A DNA stretch of 39,776 nt from Deltaproteobacteria bacterium (lineage in GTDB: Bacteria; Desulfobacterota; JADFXK01): positions 1 to 39,776 of the forward strand of contig JADFYA010000001.1 in the NCBI GenBank assembly GCA_015233285.1. Direction: 5' to 3'. Of the stretch, positions 8,151-19,229 are shown in pieces (the first letter of the stretch is position 1; each line of letters opens with the position of its first letter). Position numbers and translations under genes: made by a program. The notes below the pieces were generated by a model that was not told where the DNA came from, did not search any database, and saw only the letters and a program-made list of their open reading frames with translations.

Positions 8151-10022
8151 TCAAGCAATCAAGGATTCCCGTATCTTTTTTTGCCGCACGATTTCCGTTA
8201 AATCGTCGGCTTTCAAATCATCGATGGTGTAATAGTCGGCCAGAAGTAAGTCGGTCATCCGCCGGGCCAGGTCTGTCCGGATGAATCTGCTCTTGTCCTC
8301 CGTATCTACGACTATATAGTCAGTCAGGTGTAACTCCTTCAGCAGATTTGCCATCCTGGCTATTTCTTGGGCAATGGGGACAGCGGAAAGGCCCTGGTTG
8401 GCCCGGCCGTCGGTGATCAGCACGACCAGAAATCTGGTTTCCGGCGCCTTGATGGCAACCCGTTTAATGAGGTTGTAAGTTTCCAACAGCCCGGCGGTCA
8501 ACGGCGTCTTTCCCCCGACCGGAATTTCCCGCAATCTTCTGGAAGCCGTCTCAACGCTGGAGGTCGGGGGCAGGATGACCTCAGCCCGATCTTTTCTAAA
8601 AACGATCATCGAGATCATGTCGCGTTTTTGATAACAGTCTAGAAGCAAGGATTGAACCGCACTCTTGGTCTGGACCATCCTTTTCTGCGCGCCCATAGAC
8701 CCGGATCCATCCACGACGAAGATGACCAGATGCCCCATCTTCTTCTCCCTCTGTTTGAAGCGCAGGTCCTCGTCTTGGATTATCAGCGTTTCGGTCCAGC
8801 CTCTGGCTTTTTGATAGGGAGCGGCCGCCCGCAGGGTGGCATCCAAGGCTACGTCTTTACCTTTCTTCATTCTGCTCTTTACATATCGGCCGCCCTTATC
8901 TTTGGATCCGGTCTTCGTTCTCCGCCCGGAAGCCACCCGGTTCACCTGGTCTTTTCTAAAGACAATCCGCCTAACTTTGAATGTGTTTCCTGAGTCGAAG
9001 ACCTCCTCCTTGGAGTCGGATTCAGTCATTCGATTTTGCCAATCGGCATCCTTTTCATCATGTTGATGATCAGGCTCCGGCTCGTCCGGCTTTGAGGATT
9101 CTTGATCTCTTCGTTCAGGTGGTTGCGATTGATTATGTTGATCCTGTTGATTTTCTTCCTGTGATTGGTGCTCATTGTTGGGCTCCTCCATCTCCTGCAA
9201 TAGCCGCTTTCGATGTTGGAGAATCAGGGGGAATACGACATCAACATGTTCCGGCGTCACTTCTGTGGCACGACAAAACGCCGCGTAGGCCCGTGCGGCA
9301 TAAAATAAAAATAGGTCGGCCCGGTGCCCCGCCACGACATTTTCAGTACATAGCCGACTGATGTATTCCCTGATCTCTTCCGGGACCAGCACATCCCCGA
9401 GAAGAGAACGGGCCTGTCTGATGGCGCCTTTCACGGCAGCTTCGGCATTTGGATCTGGTTTCAGGTCAAATTGACCCGCCGCGGCCATTTTCATTATCCT
9501 GATTCGCTCGGCTGGCTCCTTCAGGCCGGACCATAAAACGCACATGCCAAAGTGATCCAGGAGATGGGAAGACAAAATGCCCTCGTCCTGGTTCATACTG
9601 GCCACCAGGATAAACTTTGACGGATGCCTTAAAGTGATGCCTTCCCGCTCAACAATATTCTCTCCCCGGCTTTGAGCTTCGAGGAGCAGAGGGAGAATCT
9701 CGGGAGAAAGAAGATTGATATCATCAATATAAATAATGCCCCCGTTAGCCCGGCTGAGAATACTGCGCTGAAACATCCTTCGGCCGGTCTTAATCGTTTT
9801 CTCGATGTCAACGCCGCCGACCAGGGCATCTTCGGTAATATTTAGCGGCAACTCCACAAAAGGGGCTTCCGGAGGCAAAAGTTTCTTCGCCAGCCTGGCC
9901 AGGGTTGATTTACCGCTCCCCTTATCACCCACAAACAAGACTCCGCCGGTGTTCGGGTCGATTATATTTAACAACAAAGCCAGCTTGGCGTCGTCATGCC
10001 CCACAAAATCGGTGAACAGCAT
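8151..10022 (-). CDS. chlD: Chelatase subunit ChlD/BchD-like: AAA+ domain plus VWA domain
   Basis: 623 residues. The N-terminal AAA+ module has Walker A GDKGSGKST (32-40) and Walker B IIYIDDINLL (95-104). A very polar Q/E/D/H-rich linker spans about 280-345. The C-terminal von Willebrand A domain has a metal-ion-dependent adhesion site, DGSGSMG (438-444). This is the architecture of the D subunit of class I magnesium and cobalt chelatases, which bridges the ATPase ring and the large catalytic subunit. Unlike many BchD proteins, the Walker A here is intact, so this subunit might bind ATP. It starts 2 nt after the chlI stop, in the same operon as the CobN-like subunit. Confidence 0.9.
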   Translation of the reverse strand: MLFTDFVGHDDAKLALLLNIIDPNTGGVLFVGDKGSGKSTLARLAKKLLPPEAPFVELPLNITEDALVGGVDIEKTIKTGRRMFQRSILSRANGGIIYIDDINLLSPEILPLLLEAQSRGENIVEREGITLRHPSKFILVASMNQDEGILSSHLLDHFGMCVLWSGLKEPAERIRIMKMAAAGQFDLKPDPNAEAAVKGAIRQARSLLGDVLVPEEIREYISRLCTENVVAGHRADLFLFYAARAYAAFCRATEVTPEHVDVVFPLILQHRKRLLQEMEEPNNEHQSQEENQQDQHNQSQPPERRDQESSKPDEPEPDHQHDEKDADWQNRMTESDSKEEVFDSGNTFKVRRIVFRKDQVNRVASGRRTKTGSKDKGGRYVKSRMKKGKDVALDATLRAAAPYQKARGWTETLIIQDEDLRFKQREKKMGHLVIFVVDGSGSMGAQKRMVQTKSAVQSLLLDCYQKRDMISMIVFRKDRAEVILPPTSSVETASRRLREIPVGGKTPLTAGLLETYNLIKRVAIKAPETRFLVVLITDGRANQGLSAVPIAQEIARMANLLKELHLTDYIVVDTEDKSRFIRTDLARRMTDLLLADYYTIDDLKADDLTEIVRQKKIRESLIA

Positions 10023-10024
10023 CT

Positions 10025-11035
10025 CTACCCCCCGAAAAGCACCGTCCGCAGTTTATCTCTCTCCTGGCCTATCTCCTCGAAAGGAAGCCGCTTCATCCTG
10101 TGATTCAGGGCCAGTTGGGCGGCATCCCGGATATCGTCGGCATCTGTTGAATCCTTTTTCCGGAAAGCCGAAAGGGCTCTGGCCGATTTCATAATCACAA
10201 TGTCGGGCCGGTGCCCGTCCAGACTCAACGAGGAAGTGATATCGACAATTCGCTCCAGAACCTCGTCAGTGATGGAGATGTCGTTCAACCTGCTTTTGGC
10301 TTCGATGATCCGGGCCGCCAAATCTTTTTGTTGGGTATCCCAGGTTACCAAAAACTCGCCGGGTTTGGCGTCGAACGTGGTCTTTCGTCTCAGTATCTCC
10401 ATTCTCAAGGCTTTGTCTTGGATGGAAGTGACATGGACGCACAATCCGAACCGGTCGAGGAGTTGCGGCCGCAGGTCTCCCTCTTCCGGGTTCATGGTTC
10501 CAACCAGGATGAACTTGGCTGGATGGGTGAAAGACACCCCTTCCCGTTCGACTGTATTGACCCCCATGGCCGCGGAGTCCAGTAATAAGTCCACAATATG
10601 GTCTTCCAGCAGATTAACCTCGTCAACATATAGAAAGTTCCGGTTGGCGTTGGCCAGGATACCGGGGTCGAATCTTTTTTCACCTCTCTTAATGGCGTGC
10701 TCGATGTCCAGTGTGCCGACCAACCGGTCTTCGGTAATCCCCAGCGGCAGCTCCACCACCTTCATCTTTTTCGGCTCTCGATGAAGATGCTCCTCAAGCT
10801 TTAGGGTATTTTTACACTTGCTGCACAAAAAGCCATCCGGCTCACAATTGAACGGGCAGTCTTTTACCACCTCCACATCCGGCAGGAGCTCAGCCAAAGC
10901 CCTGACGGCCGTGCTCTTGGCCGTTCCTTTCTCCCCCATGATCAAAAGCCCACCGATAGACGGGTCGATGACGTTCAAGATCAATGCGGTTTTCATCTCT
11001 TCTTGAGCCACTATGGCGGTAAATGGGAACATCAT
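10025..11035 (-). CDS. chlI: Chelatase AAA+ ATPase subunit ChlI/BchI-like
   Basis: 336 residues from the ATG at 11035, which overlaps the cobN stop (TAATG) and has GGAGG 11 nt upstream; an in-frame ATG at 11065 would extend it into cobN and is unlikely. Walker A is GEKGTAKST (34-42) and Walker [11 protein letters not shown] (134-143), followed by [18 protein letters not shown] (181-198), typical of magnesium-chelatase I subunits. Four cysteines (60, 64, 71, 74) form a possible zinc site in an insertion. The protein forms hexameric rings that hydrolyse ATP to drive metal insertion by the CobN/ChlH-type subunit encoded just upstream. Confidence 0.92.
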   Translation of the reverse strand: MMFPFTAIVAQEEMKTALILNVIDPSIGGLLIMGEKGTAKSTAVRALAELLPDVEVVKDCPFNCEPDGFLCSKCKNTLKLEEHLHREPKKMKVVELPLGITEDRLVGTLDIEHAIKRGEKRFDPGILANANRNFLYVDEVNLLEDHIVDLLLDSAAMGVNTVEREGVSFTHPAKFILVGTMNPEEGDLRPQLLDRFGLCVHVTSIQDKALRMEILRRKTTFDAKPGEFLVTWDTQQKDLAARIIEAKSRLNDISITDEVLERIVDITSSLSLDGHRPDIVIMKSARALSAFRKKDSTDADDIRDAAQLALNHRMKRLPFEEIGQERDKLRTVLFGG

Positions 11036-14000
11036 TATAAGACTTCCTCCATTTTCTTTTTCCAACTGGCCACTTCTTCCTTAGTCACGATGTCGATGCT
11101 GCCACCCTGAAAATCTCCTTTAATATCTCCCATCTTTTCTTCCAACCAGCCCTCAATCTCGACATAGACGTCTTTCAACGCTTCCCTGACATCAGGCGCC
11201 GGTGTCCACAAGTTTCTTTCAACCGCCTCTATCAGTCGCCGGGCCACTTCCTCCAACGCCCACGGGTTATCTTCCTCGAAGAATTTTTTATTTTCTTCAT
11301 TCATCAGGAACGTTCGGGCGATGTCGTTAAACACGGAATCGTCTACGGCCTTGGTAGTGGCCTGCCAGCCATACAATCGGCCGACCCGCTTACTGATTTC
11401 GCCAGCGCCCTTATACCCGTGTTCCTTCATTCCTTCGATCCATTTAGGATTCAATATCTTGGCCCGTGAGATCCGCCTGATTTCTTCCGAAAGGGTTCTG
11501 ATGGATATTTTGTCCGGTTCTCTGGTGTCTCCGTAGTAATTGAGAATCTCTCGGCCGGACACCACCTTAGCCGCGTTGATCAACCCGCCGTGCGCCCCGA
11601 AATAGCAGCAACATCCCGTGAGGTCATACTCGTCCGTGACGGTTTTGTTGAAGGTGAGTTCTACGTTCTTCAGACTCGCCTTGAGGCTTTGATGGGCCGG
11701 TTCTCCGAAAGTCCCTTTTCCGTAAGCATAACCATTCCAATACAGAAAGATATCGGACAGGTCCTTTTCAGTTTTCCAGGCCGAGGCATAAACCGCCAGT
11801 TGCGTTCCGGCTTGATAGGTGCCGGGCATACTGGTGAAGATGCGATAAGTCGCTTTTCGGAATTCATCCTGGTCGGACGTGGGCTGGTCACCCAACCGCT
11901 CCATCGTATGTTTTCTCACCAGATTCCATTCCAACGGTTCGTCGAGTTTAGACACATCCTGGACTATATCGTCTAGCAGATCGATGGTCTGGGAGAAGTT
12001 ATCCCTGGTGATGCCCGACACCCGGACGGTGATGTCGATCCGGGGCCGGTTTAGTTCCGTAAGCGGAATGATCTCGTACCCTTTCAACCGTCCATTGGAC
12101 TGCCAGGTCGGTTTGGCGCCCATGAGGTACATCATCTGAGCCAGCCCTTCACCATCGGACCACATGATGTCGGTGCACATCCAATAGAAGGCGATATTTT
12201 CGGGATACCTGCCTTCTTCCTCCAAGAACTTGTCCAGAGTCTTTTCCGCCAGGCTTTTTCCAATCTCCCAGGCCGTTGGGGTGGGAATCCTTTGAGGATC
12301 GAGGGAATAGAAGTTCCGTCCGGTCGGGAGCACATCACCTCTGCCTCTGGTGATCAGGCCCGATGGGCCGGACTCAATGTATCCGCCGTTAAATCCGTTC
12401 AGCAGAGCCGCCGGTTCATCGGACAAAGCCACCGCCTGGACAAGATTATCTATTTGCTGCTGGATGCCCTCCATACCTGCCAGATCTTCAGGGAGAATAC
12501 CAAAATTAGCGCCCAGGCTCTGGGCCAGACTTCGGCCCTGCAGGACATAATCTCGGCAGGCATCCCTGGCCGCGTCCTCCACCTGTTCTCTGAGTTGATC
12601 TCTAGCCAGGCCGGTTTCCCGGCCGACAATTGTGGAAACAAATCCTCTTAAGGACTCGGGCGTAGAATCGAACCGGACTATGGCGTAGATAAAACTGGCC
12701 AGTTCTTCTCCCGCCGGACGTCGACCAAAGATGTGCATTCCTTTTGGAATATAAGTGTCTTTCAACAGAGAGAGTTTGTCGTGGATATCTCTCACCTTAT
12801 CGCTGAAATTTTCGTGACTGAATTCTGCATCGCCGTCCAGGAGGTTAAGTTCCTTCACTTTTTCCATAATCATGTGGGAAATGGTGTGCGCTTTTCCCGG
12901 TTCTATGTCTTTGTATCTTTCGTACTCCTCCAAGAGGCGTTCCGTCTGGTCCAGGTCACCGTAAAGCTCGCCCTTGACCATCACGGTCTGCATATGGTCA
13001 ATCATTACGGCATTGCTTCTTCTCTTGGCAATAATGCCTTCCGGTGGATTATCGGCATTATAGATATACAGGTGCGGCATGGTATCGATCCCGATATCCG
13101 GGAAACAGCCTGAGGATAGACCGGTGGATTTTCCCGGCAGGAACTCCAGGTTCCCGTGGGTGCCGACATGGACGATGGCATCCACGCCGTATTCCCTGGA
13201 GAGCCATTTGTAGGTGGCCACATACTGATGGGGAGGCGGGACATCCGGATCATGGAGTATCTTGCAGACCTGCCCGTCGCATCGGGCACCAGCGCAACCT
13301 CTCTTGGGCTGGACGCACACCACGGCATGGCCATAATTTACCCCGGTAATGACAATCTGGCCTTCATGGACCATGGCCGCCGGAATTCCGTTCTTTTCTT
13401 CTCCCGGAGGATTACCCCAGGCTTCGCTCATCCGCTGCCGGGTTTTCTCCGGCAAGGCGTTAAACCAGGGCAAGTATCTTTCATTTTCCACCAAATCCAG
13501 CACCCCGCCCTTATCCAGAATCTCCCCCACTGTCGTCCACCGGAATTCGGAAATGGCCTTCTTGTTCATGATGTCATTGATCAAAGCCCGGCCGTCTTCC
13601 GGCGGATCAATTTGATATCCCTCATCCCTCATCCGTTTCATCATATCGGCGACGCTTTCCAGGGTATCCAGATGAGCCCCGGCACCGACGGTGGCCTCCA
13701 CTGAGGCACAAGGGTTGTTATGGAGAATAAACGCCACCTTCTTGTCCCGGTTAGGTTTTTTTCTCAAACTAACCCAGCGGATGATCCGCTCGGCCAGCCG
13801 GTCGACCCGGTCGGGGATAGCTTCATAGCATTCCTCTTCGGGATTGGTGATGCCTTTGGTGGCCCCGATGATCATGGGTTCAATCACGCCCTCCAGTTCT
13901 GGCATGGCCACGCTCCAGGCCACCTGCGACCCTAGGCCTTGCGGGTCCTGGAGCCATTGCTCTTTGTCCTTGTAATATGAAATCACCGGGCAAAACAAAG

Positions 14001-14829
14001 GCACATTCAATCGCTTCATCATACTTACGCCGGAGGGAGAATCTGATTCCCTCATGGCTCCTTTGAGGCTGCCCAAAAAGAAAATGGACAGCTTAATCAG
14101 TCCGTCAACCAGCGGCCGCCCGTCTTGCAGCAAGAACTTTTCAATCACCTCAACGCCGCCCATGTTTCCGAGATTCGCATCCTTCAAGGAATATAGAAAA
14201 ATGGGGATAACGCCCACATTCCGGCTCTCAAACGACGCCACGAGAGCCTTTTCTATTCCCACATTTCCAGTCACCCAGTTGGACCGGGAATAGAGTAAGC
14301 CGACATAGGACTGGATTTCCCGTGGCCCCAGAAACCGTTGATAAGCAGCCAGGTACTCTTCGGTAGAATTAAATACCTCGCCCATCTCCGGATGAAAGAT
14401 GCCCTGCCAGGGAATTTCTTGAGGTTGTTGAAAGACTACCGACTGATCGGAGATGTGATGGAGAAGATAACCGAACATGTTGACGAGATTATCTTTTCCG
14501 TTGAAAAGGATGTATCTGTACACCGTGGCCACAATTTCCGGAGAGACGGTGGATAAAGCCCAGTATGACGGATCACTGCCCACCACGACCACCGGGATTC
14601 TGCCCTTAACCTCCCTTACGGCAGCTTCCAGTTCCTCCCAGAAAGCATCGTTTGTCCGGTACAGGATGATCAACTCCGCCCTGGCCATCTCGGCTTTGAT
14701 CCGGTCAATTAACTCGTAATTGGTGTTGATCTGTTTGTTGGAATAGGCCACCAGCTCGATATCCATGGCGTTGGCAGCCTCTTTCATCAGGGACAAGTAG
14801 CTGGACCACATGACGGTCAGAATCTTCAT
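11035..14829 (-). CDS. cobN: CobN/BchH-family large chelatase subunit (cobalt or nickel)
   Basis: 1264 residues, the usual length for CobN, starting at ATG 14829 with AGGAGAG upstream. Family landmarks include [19 protein letters not shown] in the middle, [20 protein letters not shown] with adjacent [13 protein letters not shown], and [20 protein letters not shown] near the C-terminal third. CobN binds the tetrapyrrole and inserts metal with ATPase help. Here the helpers are ChlI and ChlD rather than CobS and CobT. No other corrin-ring genes are present, and the operon ends with the nickel protein CooT, so the metal could be cobalt (salvage or B12 synthesis elsewhere) or nickel. It lies 49 bp after the ABC-2 permease gene. 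Confidence 0.9.
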   Translation of the reverse strand: MKILTVMWSSYLSLMKEAANAMDIELVAYSNKQINTNYELIDRIKAEMARAELIILYRTNDAFWEELEAAVREVKGRIPVVVVGSDPSYWALSTVSPEIVATVYRYILFNGKDNLVNMFGYLLHHISDQSVVFQQPQEIPWQGIFHPEMGEVFNSTEEYLAAYQRFLGPREIQSYVGLLYSRSNWVTGNVGIEKALVASFESRNVGVIPIFLYSLKDANLGNMGGVEVIEKFLLQDGRPLVDGLIKLSIFFLGSLKGAMRESDSPSGVSMMKRLNVPLFCPVISYYKDKEQWLQDPQGLGSQVAWSVAMPELEGVIEPMIIGATKGITNPEEECYEAIPDRVDRLAERIIRWVSLRKKPNRDKKVAFILHNNPCASVEATVGAGAHLDTLESVADMMKRMRDEGYQIDPPEDGRALINDIMNKKAISEFRWTTVGEILDKGGVLDLVENERYLPWFNALPEKTRQRMSEAWGNPPGEEKNGIPAAMVHEGQIVITGVNYGHAVVCVQPKRGCAGARCDGQVCKILHDPDVPPPHQYVATYKWLSREYGVDAIVHVGTHGNLEFLPGKSTGLSSGCFPDIGIDTMPHLYIYNADNPPEGIIAKRRSNAVMIDHMQTVMVKGELYGDLDQTERLLEEYERYKDIEPGKAHTISHMIMEKVKELNLLDGDAEFSHENFSDKVRDIHDKLSLLKDTYIPKGMHIFGRRPAGEELASFIYAIVRFDSTPESLRGFVSTIVGRETGLARDQLREQVEDAARDACRDYVLQGRSLAQSLGANFGILPEDLAGMEGIQQQIDNLVQAVALSDEPAALLNGFNGGYIESGPSGLITRGRGDVLPTGRNFYSLDPQRIPTPTAWEIGKSLAEKTLDKFLEEEGRYPENIAFYWMCTDIMWSDGEGLAQMMYLMGAKPTWQSNGRLKGYEIIPLTELNRPRIDITVRVSGITRDNFSQTIDLLDDIVQDVSKLDEPLEWNLVRKHTMERLGDQPTSDQDEFRKATYRIFTSMPGTYQAGTQLAVYASAWKTEKDLSDIFLYWNGYAYGKGTFGEPAHQSLKASLKNVELTFNKTVTDEYDLTGCCCYFGAHGGLINAAKVVSGREILNYYGDTREPDKISIRTLSEEIRRISRAKILNPKWIEGMKEHGYKGAGEISKRVGRLYGWQATTKAVDDSVFNDIARTFLMNEENKKFFEEDNPWALEEVARRLIEAVERNLWTPAPDVREALKDVYVEIEGWLEEKMGDIKGDFQGGSIDIVTKEEVASWKKKMEEVL

Positions 14830-14878
14830 ATTTTCTCTCCTGATTTACAGGTCCTTGGGCCTAAAGGCCGAGGGACGG

Positions 14879-15628
14879 TCACTCGCTGTATCTTCTAATT
14901 AACCGAGAGCCATAGGCGAAAAGCAAAAGGGCATAGACAACTAACACTAATAAAGAAATCAAACTTTCATAGTCTAATGAACTCTTCCTGATGACGATAT
15001 TGGTATGCGTCAGAGGCAGAATGTAAATAATTGGTTTAATAAATAGAGGTACTTTGTCGACGGGGAAGAAGGTTCCGCTGAAAAAGGCCATCGGCATGAT
15101 GAAAAAATTGGTATAGGTGGCCGTATCTTCATGGGACTTGGCCCGCATCCCGGTAATCACACCGAGATTGGCGAATAAAAAGCAATTGAGCAGCAAAGTG
15201 ATGACGAAAAGAGGAGTTATAAAATGGGCCGAGGAGATGAATAGGCCTATGATAATAATCAATAATGAGGCGAACAGCCCCTTAACCATACCGGCCAGGA
15301 CCTCTCCGATCATAATGGCGGAAGGACCGATCGGCGCCTGGATAAAGACCTGAAAGGTTTTAAAATAGAGCCGGCTGAGGTTCAAGGCATTGGCCACCCA
15401 GCTATATGAGTTGTTCATAGAACTCATCGCCACCAGACCGGGGATAAGAAAGCTTAGATAATCCGTACCTTGAATCCGGACACTCCGGCCCAGACCCCAG
15501 CCGAAGGCGCCCAGATAAATTATGGGCATAATCATGGCAGAAAAAACATATCCCAACCGCAGGAGTTTTCTCCGAAACAGCAACATTTCTTTCAAGAATA
15601 TGGGATACCAGGCCAGACTGTTTCTCAT
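14879..15628 (-). CDS. ABC-2 type transporter permease
   Basis: 249 residues with about six hydrophobic segments in the order typical of ABC-2 (NodJ/DrrB-like) exporter permeases, including GRSVRIQGTDYLSFLIPGLV near residue 50 and AFFSGTFFPVDKVPLFIK in the C-terminal half. The start overlaps the stop of the upstream ATPase gene by 4 bp (ATGA), so the two form one exporter. Its place between the metal-import genes and the chelatase is unusual. It may export a metallophore, a tetrapyrrole or excess product. The substrate cannot be read from the sequence. Confidence 0.85.
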   Translation of the reverse strand: MRNSLAWYPIFLKEMLLFRRKLLRLGYVFSAMIMPIIYLGAFGWGLGRSVRIQGTDYLSFLIPGLVAMSSMNNSYSWVANALNLSRLYFKTFQVFIQAPIGPSAIMIGEVLAGMVKGLFASLLIIIIGLFISSAHFITPLFVITLLLNCFLFANLGVITGMRAKSHEDTATYTNFFIMPMAFFSGTFFPVDKVPLFIKPIIYILPLTHTNIVIRKSSLDYESLISLLVLVVYALLLFAYGSRLIRRYSE

Positions 15629-16458
15629 CCGATACGCTCTCCCGTAAGTTTAACAAAGACGTCTTCCAGATTGGATTTCCTGATGGTTACCCCGTCGTCC
15701 CCGTGTCTGGCCAGTTCATGGGCTTCATCGCTATCCCGGCACATGCGCTGGATAAGCTTCCCGTCATCATTTAGAAATTCAACAACATACTCACCAACGG
15801 TGGTTTTCAGGTTCTGGGGGGTGTCCAAAGCAATGAGCCGACCCTTGGACAGGATGCCCACGGTGTCACATAAGGCCGCAGCTTCTTCGATGTAATGGGT
15901 GGTTATAATCACCGTCCGGCCATCAATCTTGGTCTTTCTGATAATATCCCACATCTGCCGCCTGATTTGCGGGTCTAAGCCGATGGACGGCTCGTCCAGG
16001 AAAAGCACGGGAGGCTCCGGTAGCAATGCCCTGGCCAGCAGGAGCCTCCTCTGCATCCCTCCGGAAAACCCGGTGACAATGGAATCCCGTCTATCCCATA
16101 AATCGACCACTTTCAGCGCCTCGTCGATCTTTTCCTTCATCTCCGCGACATTATGCAGCATCCCATAAATGAGCAGATTCTCGTATGCGGTAAGTTCCCT
16201 CTCCAGATTGTTCTCCTGCGGAACGGCCCCGATATTGCGCTTAATCTCCAGGGGCTGGTCAACCACATCGATGCCGTTAATGATACATCTGCCGGAATCA
16301 GGCTTAGTTAACGTGGTCAGCATCTTTATCGTCGTGGTTTTTCCGGCTCCGTTCGGTCCCAGTAGTCCGAATATCTCGCCCTGGTTAATGGTAAACGAGA
16401 GATCGTCCACAGCTTTAATCTTCCCATAGCTCTTGCATAGGTTAATAACTTCAATCAT
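15625..16458 (-). CDS. ABC-2 transporter ATP-binding protein
   Basis: 277 residues. Walker A GLLGPNGAGKTT lies near residues 32-43, the signature FSGGMQRR near 140, and Walker B VLFLDEPSIGLDP directly after. The C-terminal 60 residues, ending LEDVFVKLTGERIG, are typical of the DrrA/NodI exporter ATPase family. It overlaps the FecE-like gene upstream and the permease downstream by 4 bp each. It powers the ABC-2 permease encoded by the next gene. Confidence 0.9.
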   Translation of the reverse strand: MIEVINLCKSYGKIKAVDDLSFTINQGEIFGLLGPNGAGKTTTIKMLTTLTKPDSGRCIINGIDVVDQPLEIKRNIGAVPQENNLERELTAYENLLIYGMLHNVAEMKEKIDEALKVVDLWDRRDSIVTGFSGGMQRRLLLARALLPEPPVLFLDEPSIGLDPQIRRQMWDIIRKTKIDGRTVIITTHYIEEAAALCDTVGILSKGRLIALDTPQNLKTTVGEYVVEFLNDDGKLIQRMCRDSDEAHELARHGDDGVTIRKSNLEDVFVKLTGERIG

Positions 16459-17231
16459 GAATTCAACCTCGGACGGATAACCTTCACTCCATTGTGACTG
16501 ATGACATCCACATCAATTCCGTACATTGCCTTTAAATTTGCTTCGGTCATAACCTCTTGAGGGACGCCGCTGGTCATAATGCGCCCGCCGTTGATCATGA
16601 CGATATTGTCCGAAAAAAGCGTGGCCAGATTCGGATCGTGCAGCGTCATGACTACGGTCAATTGTTTTTGGCTGACTATTTCTCTGACTTTGTTCAGAAC
16701 CAGCACCTGGTTCTTGAAATCCAGATGCGATGTCGGTTCATCCAAGATGAGTATAGGTGCTTCCTGAGCCAGCGCCCTGGCGATCAGCACCAGTTGTCTT
16801 TCCCCGCCGCTAATCTTGGTGTAGGGTCTGTTTTTCAACCGGCCGATGCCGATGGTCTCAATGGCCTCCTCCGCCTTCAGGCAATCATGCTTGGAAGGGG
16901 ATGACCACATGGACACATGCGAGACTCTGCCCATCATCACCGCGTCCAGGACGGAATAGGGAAACGGCGGCTCATGTTCCTGGGGCACCACCGCCATGAT
17001 TTTGGCTCGCTTTTCATAAGACAAGTGGGCCAGTTCCGTGCCGCCGAACAGGATCGTCCCTTGCCTGGGTTTGACCAACCCGGTGATGCACTTAAACAGA
17101 GTCGTCTTACCGGAGCCGTTGGGGCCGAGAATGGTGGTCATCCGTCCCTCGGCAATTTTAAGCTCAACGTCGTTGAGGACATTAGCCCCATGATGATTAT
17201 AGCCAAAACAGAGCCGATTGATTTCCAGCAT
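16455..17231 (-). CDS. FecE/BtuD-like ABC importer ATPase
   Basis: 258 residues when started at ATG 17231, whose A is shared with the permease stop (TGATG) and which has GGGAAGG before it; a TTG at 17243 is the alternative. Walker A GPNGSGKTT (36-44), signature ISGGERQ and Walker B LILDEPTSHLD identify an iron-siderophore/cobalamin-type importer ATPase. With the FecCD-like permease and binding protein encoded just upstream it forms a type II ABC importer, taking a metal chelate or corrinoid from the periplasm into the cytoplasm. Confidence 0.92.
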   Translation of the reverse strand: MLEINRLCFGYNHHGANVLNDVELKIAEGRMTTILGPNGSGKTTLFKCITGLVKPRQGTILFGGTELAHLSYEKRAKIMAVVPQEHEPPFPYSVLDAVMMGRVSHVSMWSSPSKHDCLKAEEAIETIGIGRLKNRPYTKISGGERQLVLIARALAQEAPILILDEPTSHLDFKNQVLVLNKVREIVSQKQLTVVMTLHDPNLATLFSDNIVMINGGRIMTSGVPQEVMTEANLKAMYGIDVDVISHNGVKVIRPRLNS

Positions 17232-18238
17232 CACCTTCCCCAAGCCTCTCCGCCGCTCTTCTTCATCAGGTAGACAAAGAAAGGAGCACCGGTTAGCGCC
17301 GTAATTATGCCCACCGGGATGTCAAACTGAGTTAGATTCCGGGCAATGGTATCAGCCAGGATCATAAATGCCGCGCCCCCGGCCATGCTCAAGGGCACCA
17401 GGCTGCGGTGGTCCGGGCCGGTAATCATCCTGATCATGTGCGGGACCATCAGCCCCACCCAACCCACAATCCCGCTGACCGATACAGCCATACTCACGGA
17501 CAAAGACGACGCTCCGATAAATATGATTCTATCTCTGGCCACGTTTACGCCCAAAGCCTTAGCTTCATCCTCGCCCATGCTCATGGCGTTGAGCCGCCAC
17601 CTCATCAGCACTACCGGAATGATCCCCACGATTATACCTACCCCGGCTACTCTGACCCGCGCCCAGTCGGACAGGGAGAAGCTGCCCATCAGCCAGAACA
17701 CAATGCTTTGAAGCTTATTGGGATCGACCAAAAATTTTACGATTGACAACATGGCGGTAAAAAAGGTGGAGGTGATCACCCCGGACAGAACCAGAGATAG
17801 CCGGGAGACCTGGCCTTGCATCCGGGCCACTAGATAGGCCATGACAACGGCGGCCAGGCCGAAAATAAACGCGGTTATCTGAATCGGCCAGTGAGGCAGA
17901 AACCCCACGGATAAGGCACAACCCAAGGCCGCTCCGGCGGAAATGCCGAGAATAAACGGGTCAATCAAAGGATTGCGGAAAATTCCTTGGAGCGTCACGC
18001 CCGAACCGGACAAGGCGATACCCACCAGCCCGGCCAGAATGATCCGGGGCAACCTGATGTCCATGATGATCGCCCGTTGCTCCGGGCCGACGGGACCCCA
18101 GAAGGGCCATATCTCATTCCCGAGAGCCTTCAAGACGATCAGAGGACTTAAATTGTACGCCCCCAGGAAAAGAGATAACCAGCCCACCAGAAAAGGTGAG
18201 ATGATTATCAGCCCGTTCTTGACCACCCTAGTGTTCAA
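17231..18238 (-). CDS. FecCD/BtuC-like ABC importer permease
   Basis: 335 residues with about ten transmembrane segments. It has the FecCD family hallmarks RLPRIILAGLVGIALSGSG near residues 62-80, the NPLIDPFILGISAGA segment, and GLMVPHMIRMITGPDHR as the ATPase-coupling helix. The first possible start is TTG at 18238, overlapping the binding-protein gene by 11 bp. A GTG at 18226 just after that gene's stop is an equally good start, because the GAAGGA ribosome-binding site is very close to the TTG. It is the membrane channel of the importer feeding the CobN operon. Confidence 0.92.
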   Translation of the reverse strand: MNTRVVKNGLIIISPFLVGWLSLFLGAYNLSPLIVLKALGNEIWPFWGPVGPEQRAIIMDIRLPRIILAGLVGIALSGSGVTLQGIFRNPLIDPFILGISAGAALGCALSVGFLPHWPIQITAFIFGLAAVVMAYLVARMQGQVSRLSLVLSGVITSTFFTAMLSIVKFLVDPNKLQSIVFWLMGSFSLSDWARVRVAGVGIIVGIIPVVLMRWRLNAMSMGEDEAKALGVNVARDRIIFIGASSLSVSMAVSVSGIVGWVGLMVPHMIRMITGPDHRSLVPLSMAGGAAFMILADTIARNLTQFDIPVGIITALTGAPFFVYLMKKSGGEAWGR

Positions 18239-19229
18239 ATCCTTCCACCTCTTTAAAAGAGACGCCGAAGTTCTTGCGGTAGAACTCGTCCACGACCTGA
18301 TCCAGATTTATGTCCCTGAAATAATGGGGATAGGTTCGCATGGCCATCCACAAAGCAATAGGGGCCAGCCGGGGAGACCAGGTGGACCAGGACGGCGCTT
18401 TATAGACCTGGCCGTCCCTGATGGCCGAGACCGACCGCCATTGCGAGCCGCCGAGTATGGAAGCGGTATCATAAGCGGCGTTGCCCCAGATGAAAACAAC
18501 CTCCGGATTCCATCCGATTATTCTCTCCATCGGGATATCGGCGTTTCTTTCCAGTATCTGGGCCGCGGGATTAACCCCCCCGATCAATTGCAGGATGTCG
18601 TTGGTTACTCCTACTCCGCAAGCCACGGTGGTGGGTTTACCGCCAAGCCAAATGATTTTTTTCTTTTTTCCCTCCGGCACCTTTGACACCCGATCAGTGA
18701 TCAGCTTGAAGATTCTCTCCATCTCGGCAATCGAAGCCTCCATTTCTTTTTCTTTGGCGAAAAGCCGACCATGCATCTTCATGACCTGGTACAGCTCTTT
18801 TAGACTTTCCGGATAAACAGAGATAACTTTCAACCCCTTCTCTTCCATGAACCGGACATTATCGGGCCGGGATGTCCAGGTGATGACCACATCAGGTTTT
18901 AGTCTCAGCAGCGCCTCTATGTTTATCGTTGTGCCGTCACCCACGGACGGAATGCTTTTGGCCAGGTCTGGCCTGACGGCTTTCATTAAATCGTTGGAAT
19001 AAGCCCATCTGGCCACCCCGACGACTTTATCCCAAACCTTCAGCGTTGGCAGTAATTCATAGGAAATCAGTAACACAGCCCGATTCACCGGGATTGTGAC
19101 ATTCACCACCCGACCCAGCTTGTCCTCGTAGGTCAGTTCGGCTGCCTCTGCGACAGAGGCGGAAGAGATAGCCCCCCACCTAGCGACTAAGACGACCAAC
19201 CAGAGGGTCTGTTTCCTCCACCTAGTCAT
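18228..19229 (-). CDS. Periplasmic metal-chelate/corrinoid binding protein (FecB/BtuF-like)
   Basis: 333 residues from ATG 19229, which overlaps the stop of the TonB receptor gene (TAATG). The N-terminus has two arginines, a hydrophobic core and an Ala-rich cleavage region (ASVAEAAE), i.e. a Sec signal peptide. The mature part has the class III binding-protein fold: LGRVVNVTIPVNRAV, then EALLRLKPDVVITW, a long linking helix, and IIGWNPEVVFIWG in the second lobe. It captures the ligand delivered by the outer-membrane receptor and docks on the FecCD permease. The ligand (nickel or cobalt chelate, siderophore or corrinoid) is not determined by the sequence. Confidence 0.9.
   Translation of the reverse strand: MTRWRKQTLWLVVLVARWGAISSASVAEAAELTYEDKLGRVVNVTIPVNRAVLLISYELLPTLKVWDKVVGVARWAYSNDLMKAVRPDLAKSIPSVGDGTTINIEALLRLKPDVVITWTSRPDNVRFMEEKGLKVISVYPESLKELYQVMKMHGRLFAKEKEMEASIAEMERIFKLITDRVSKVPEGKKKKIIWLGGKPTTVACGVGVTNDILQLIGGVNPAAQILERNADIPMERIIGWNPEVVFIWGNAAYDTASILGGSQWRSVSAIRDGQVYKAPSWSTWSPRLAPIALWMAMRTYPHYFRDINLDQVVDEFYRKNFGVSFKEVEGFEH

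Noticed and set aside
7417..14829. Coenzyme F430 biosynthesis as the role of the nickel-associated chelatase.
   Set aside because: The known F430 pathway uses the small chelatase CfbA with CfbB-E, none of which is here; the CobN-ChlI-ChlD set is a different chelatase class.
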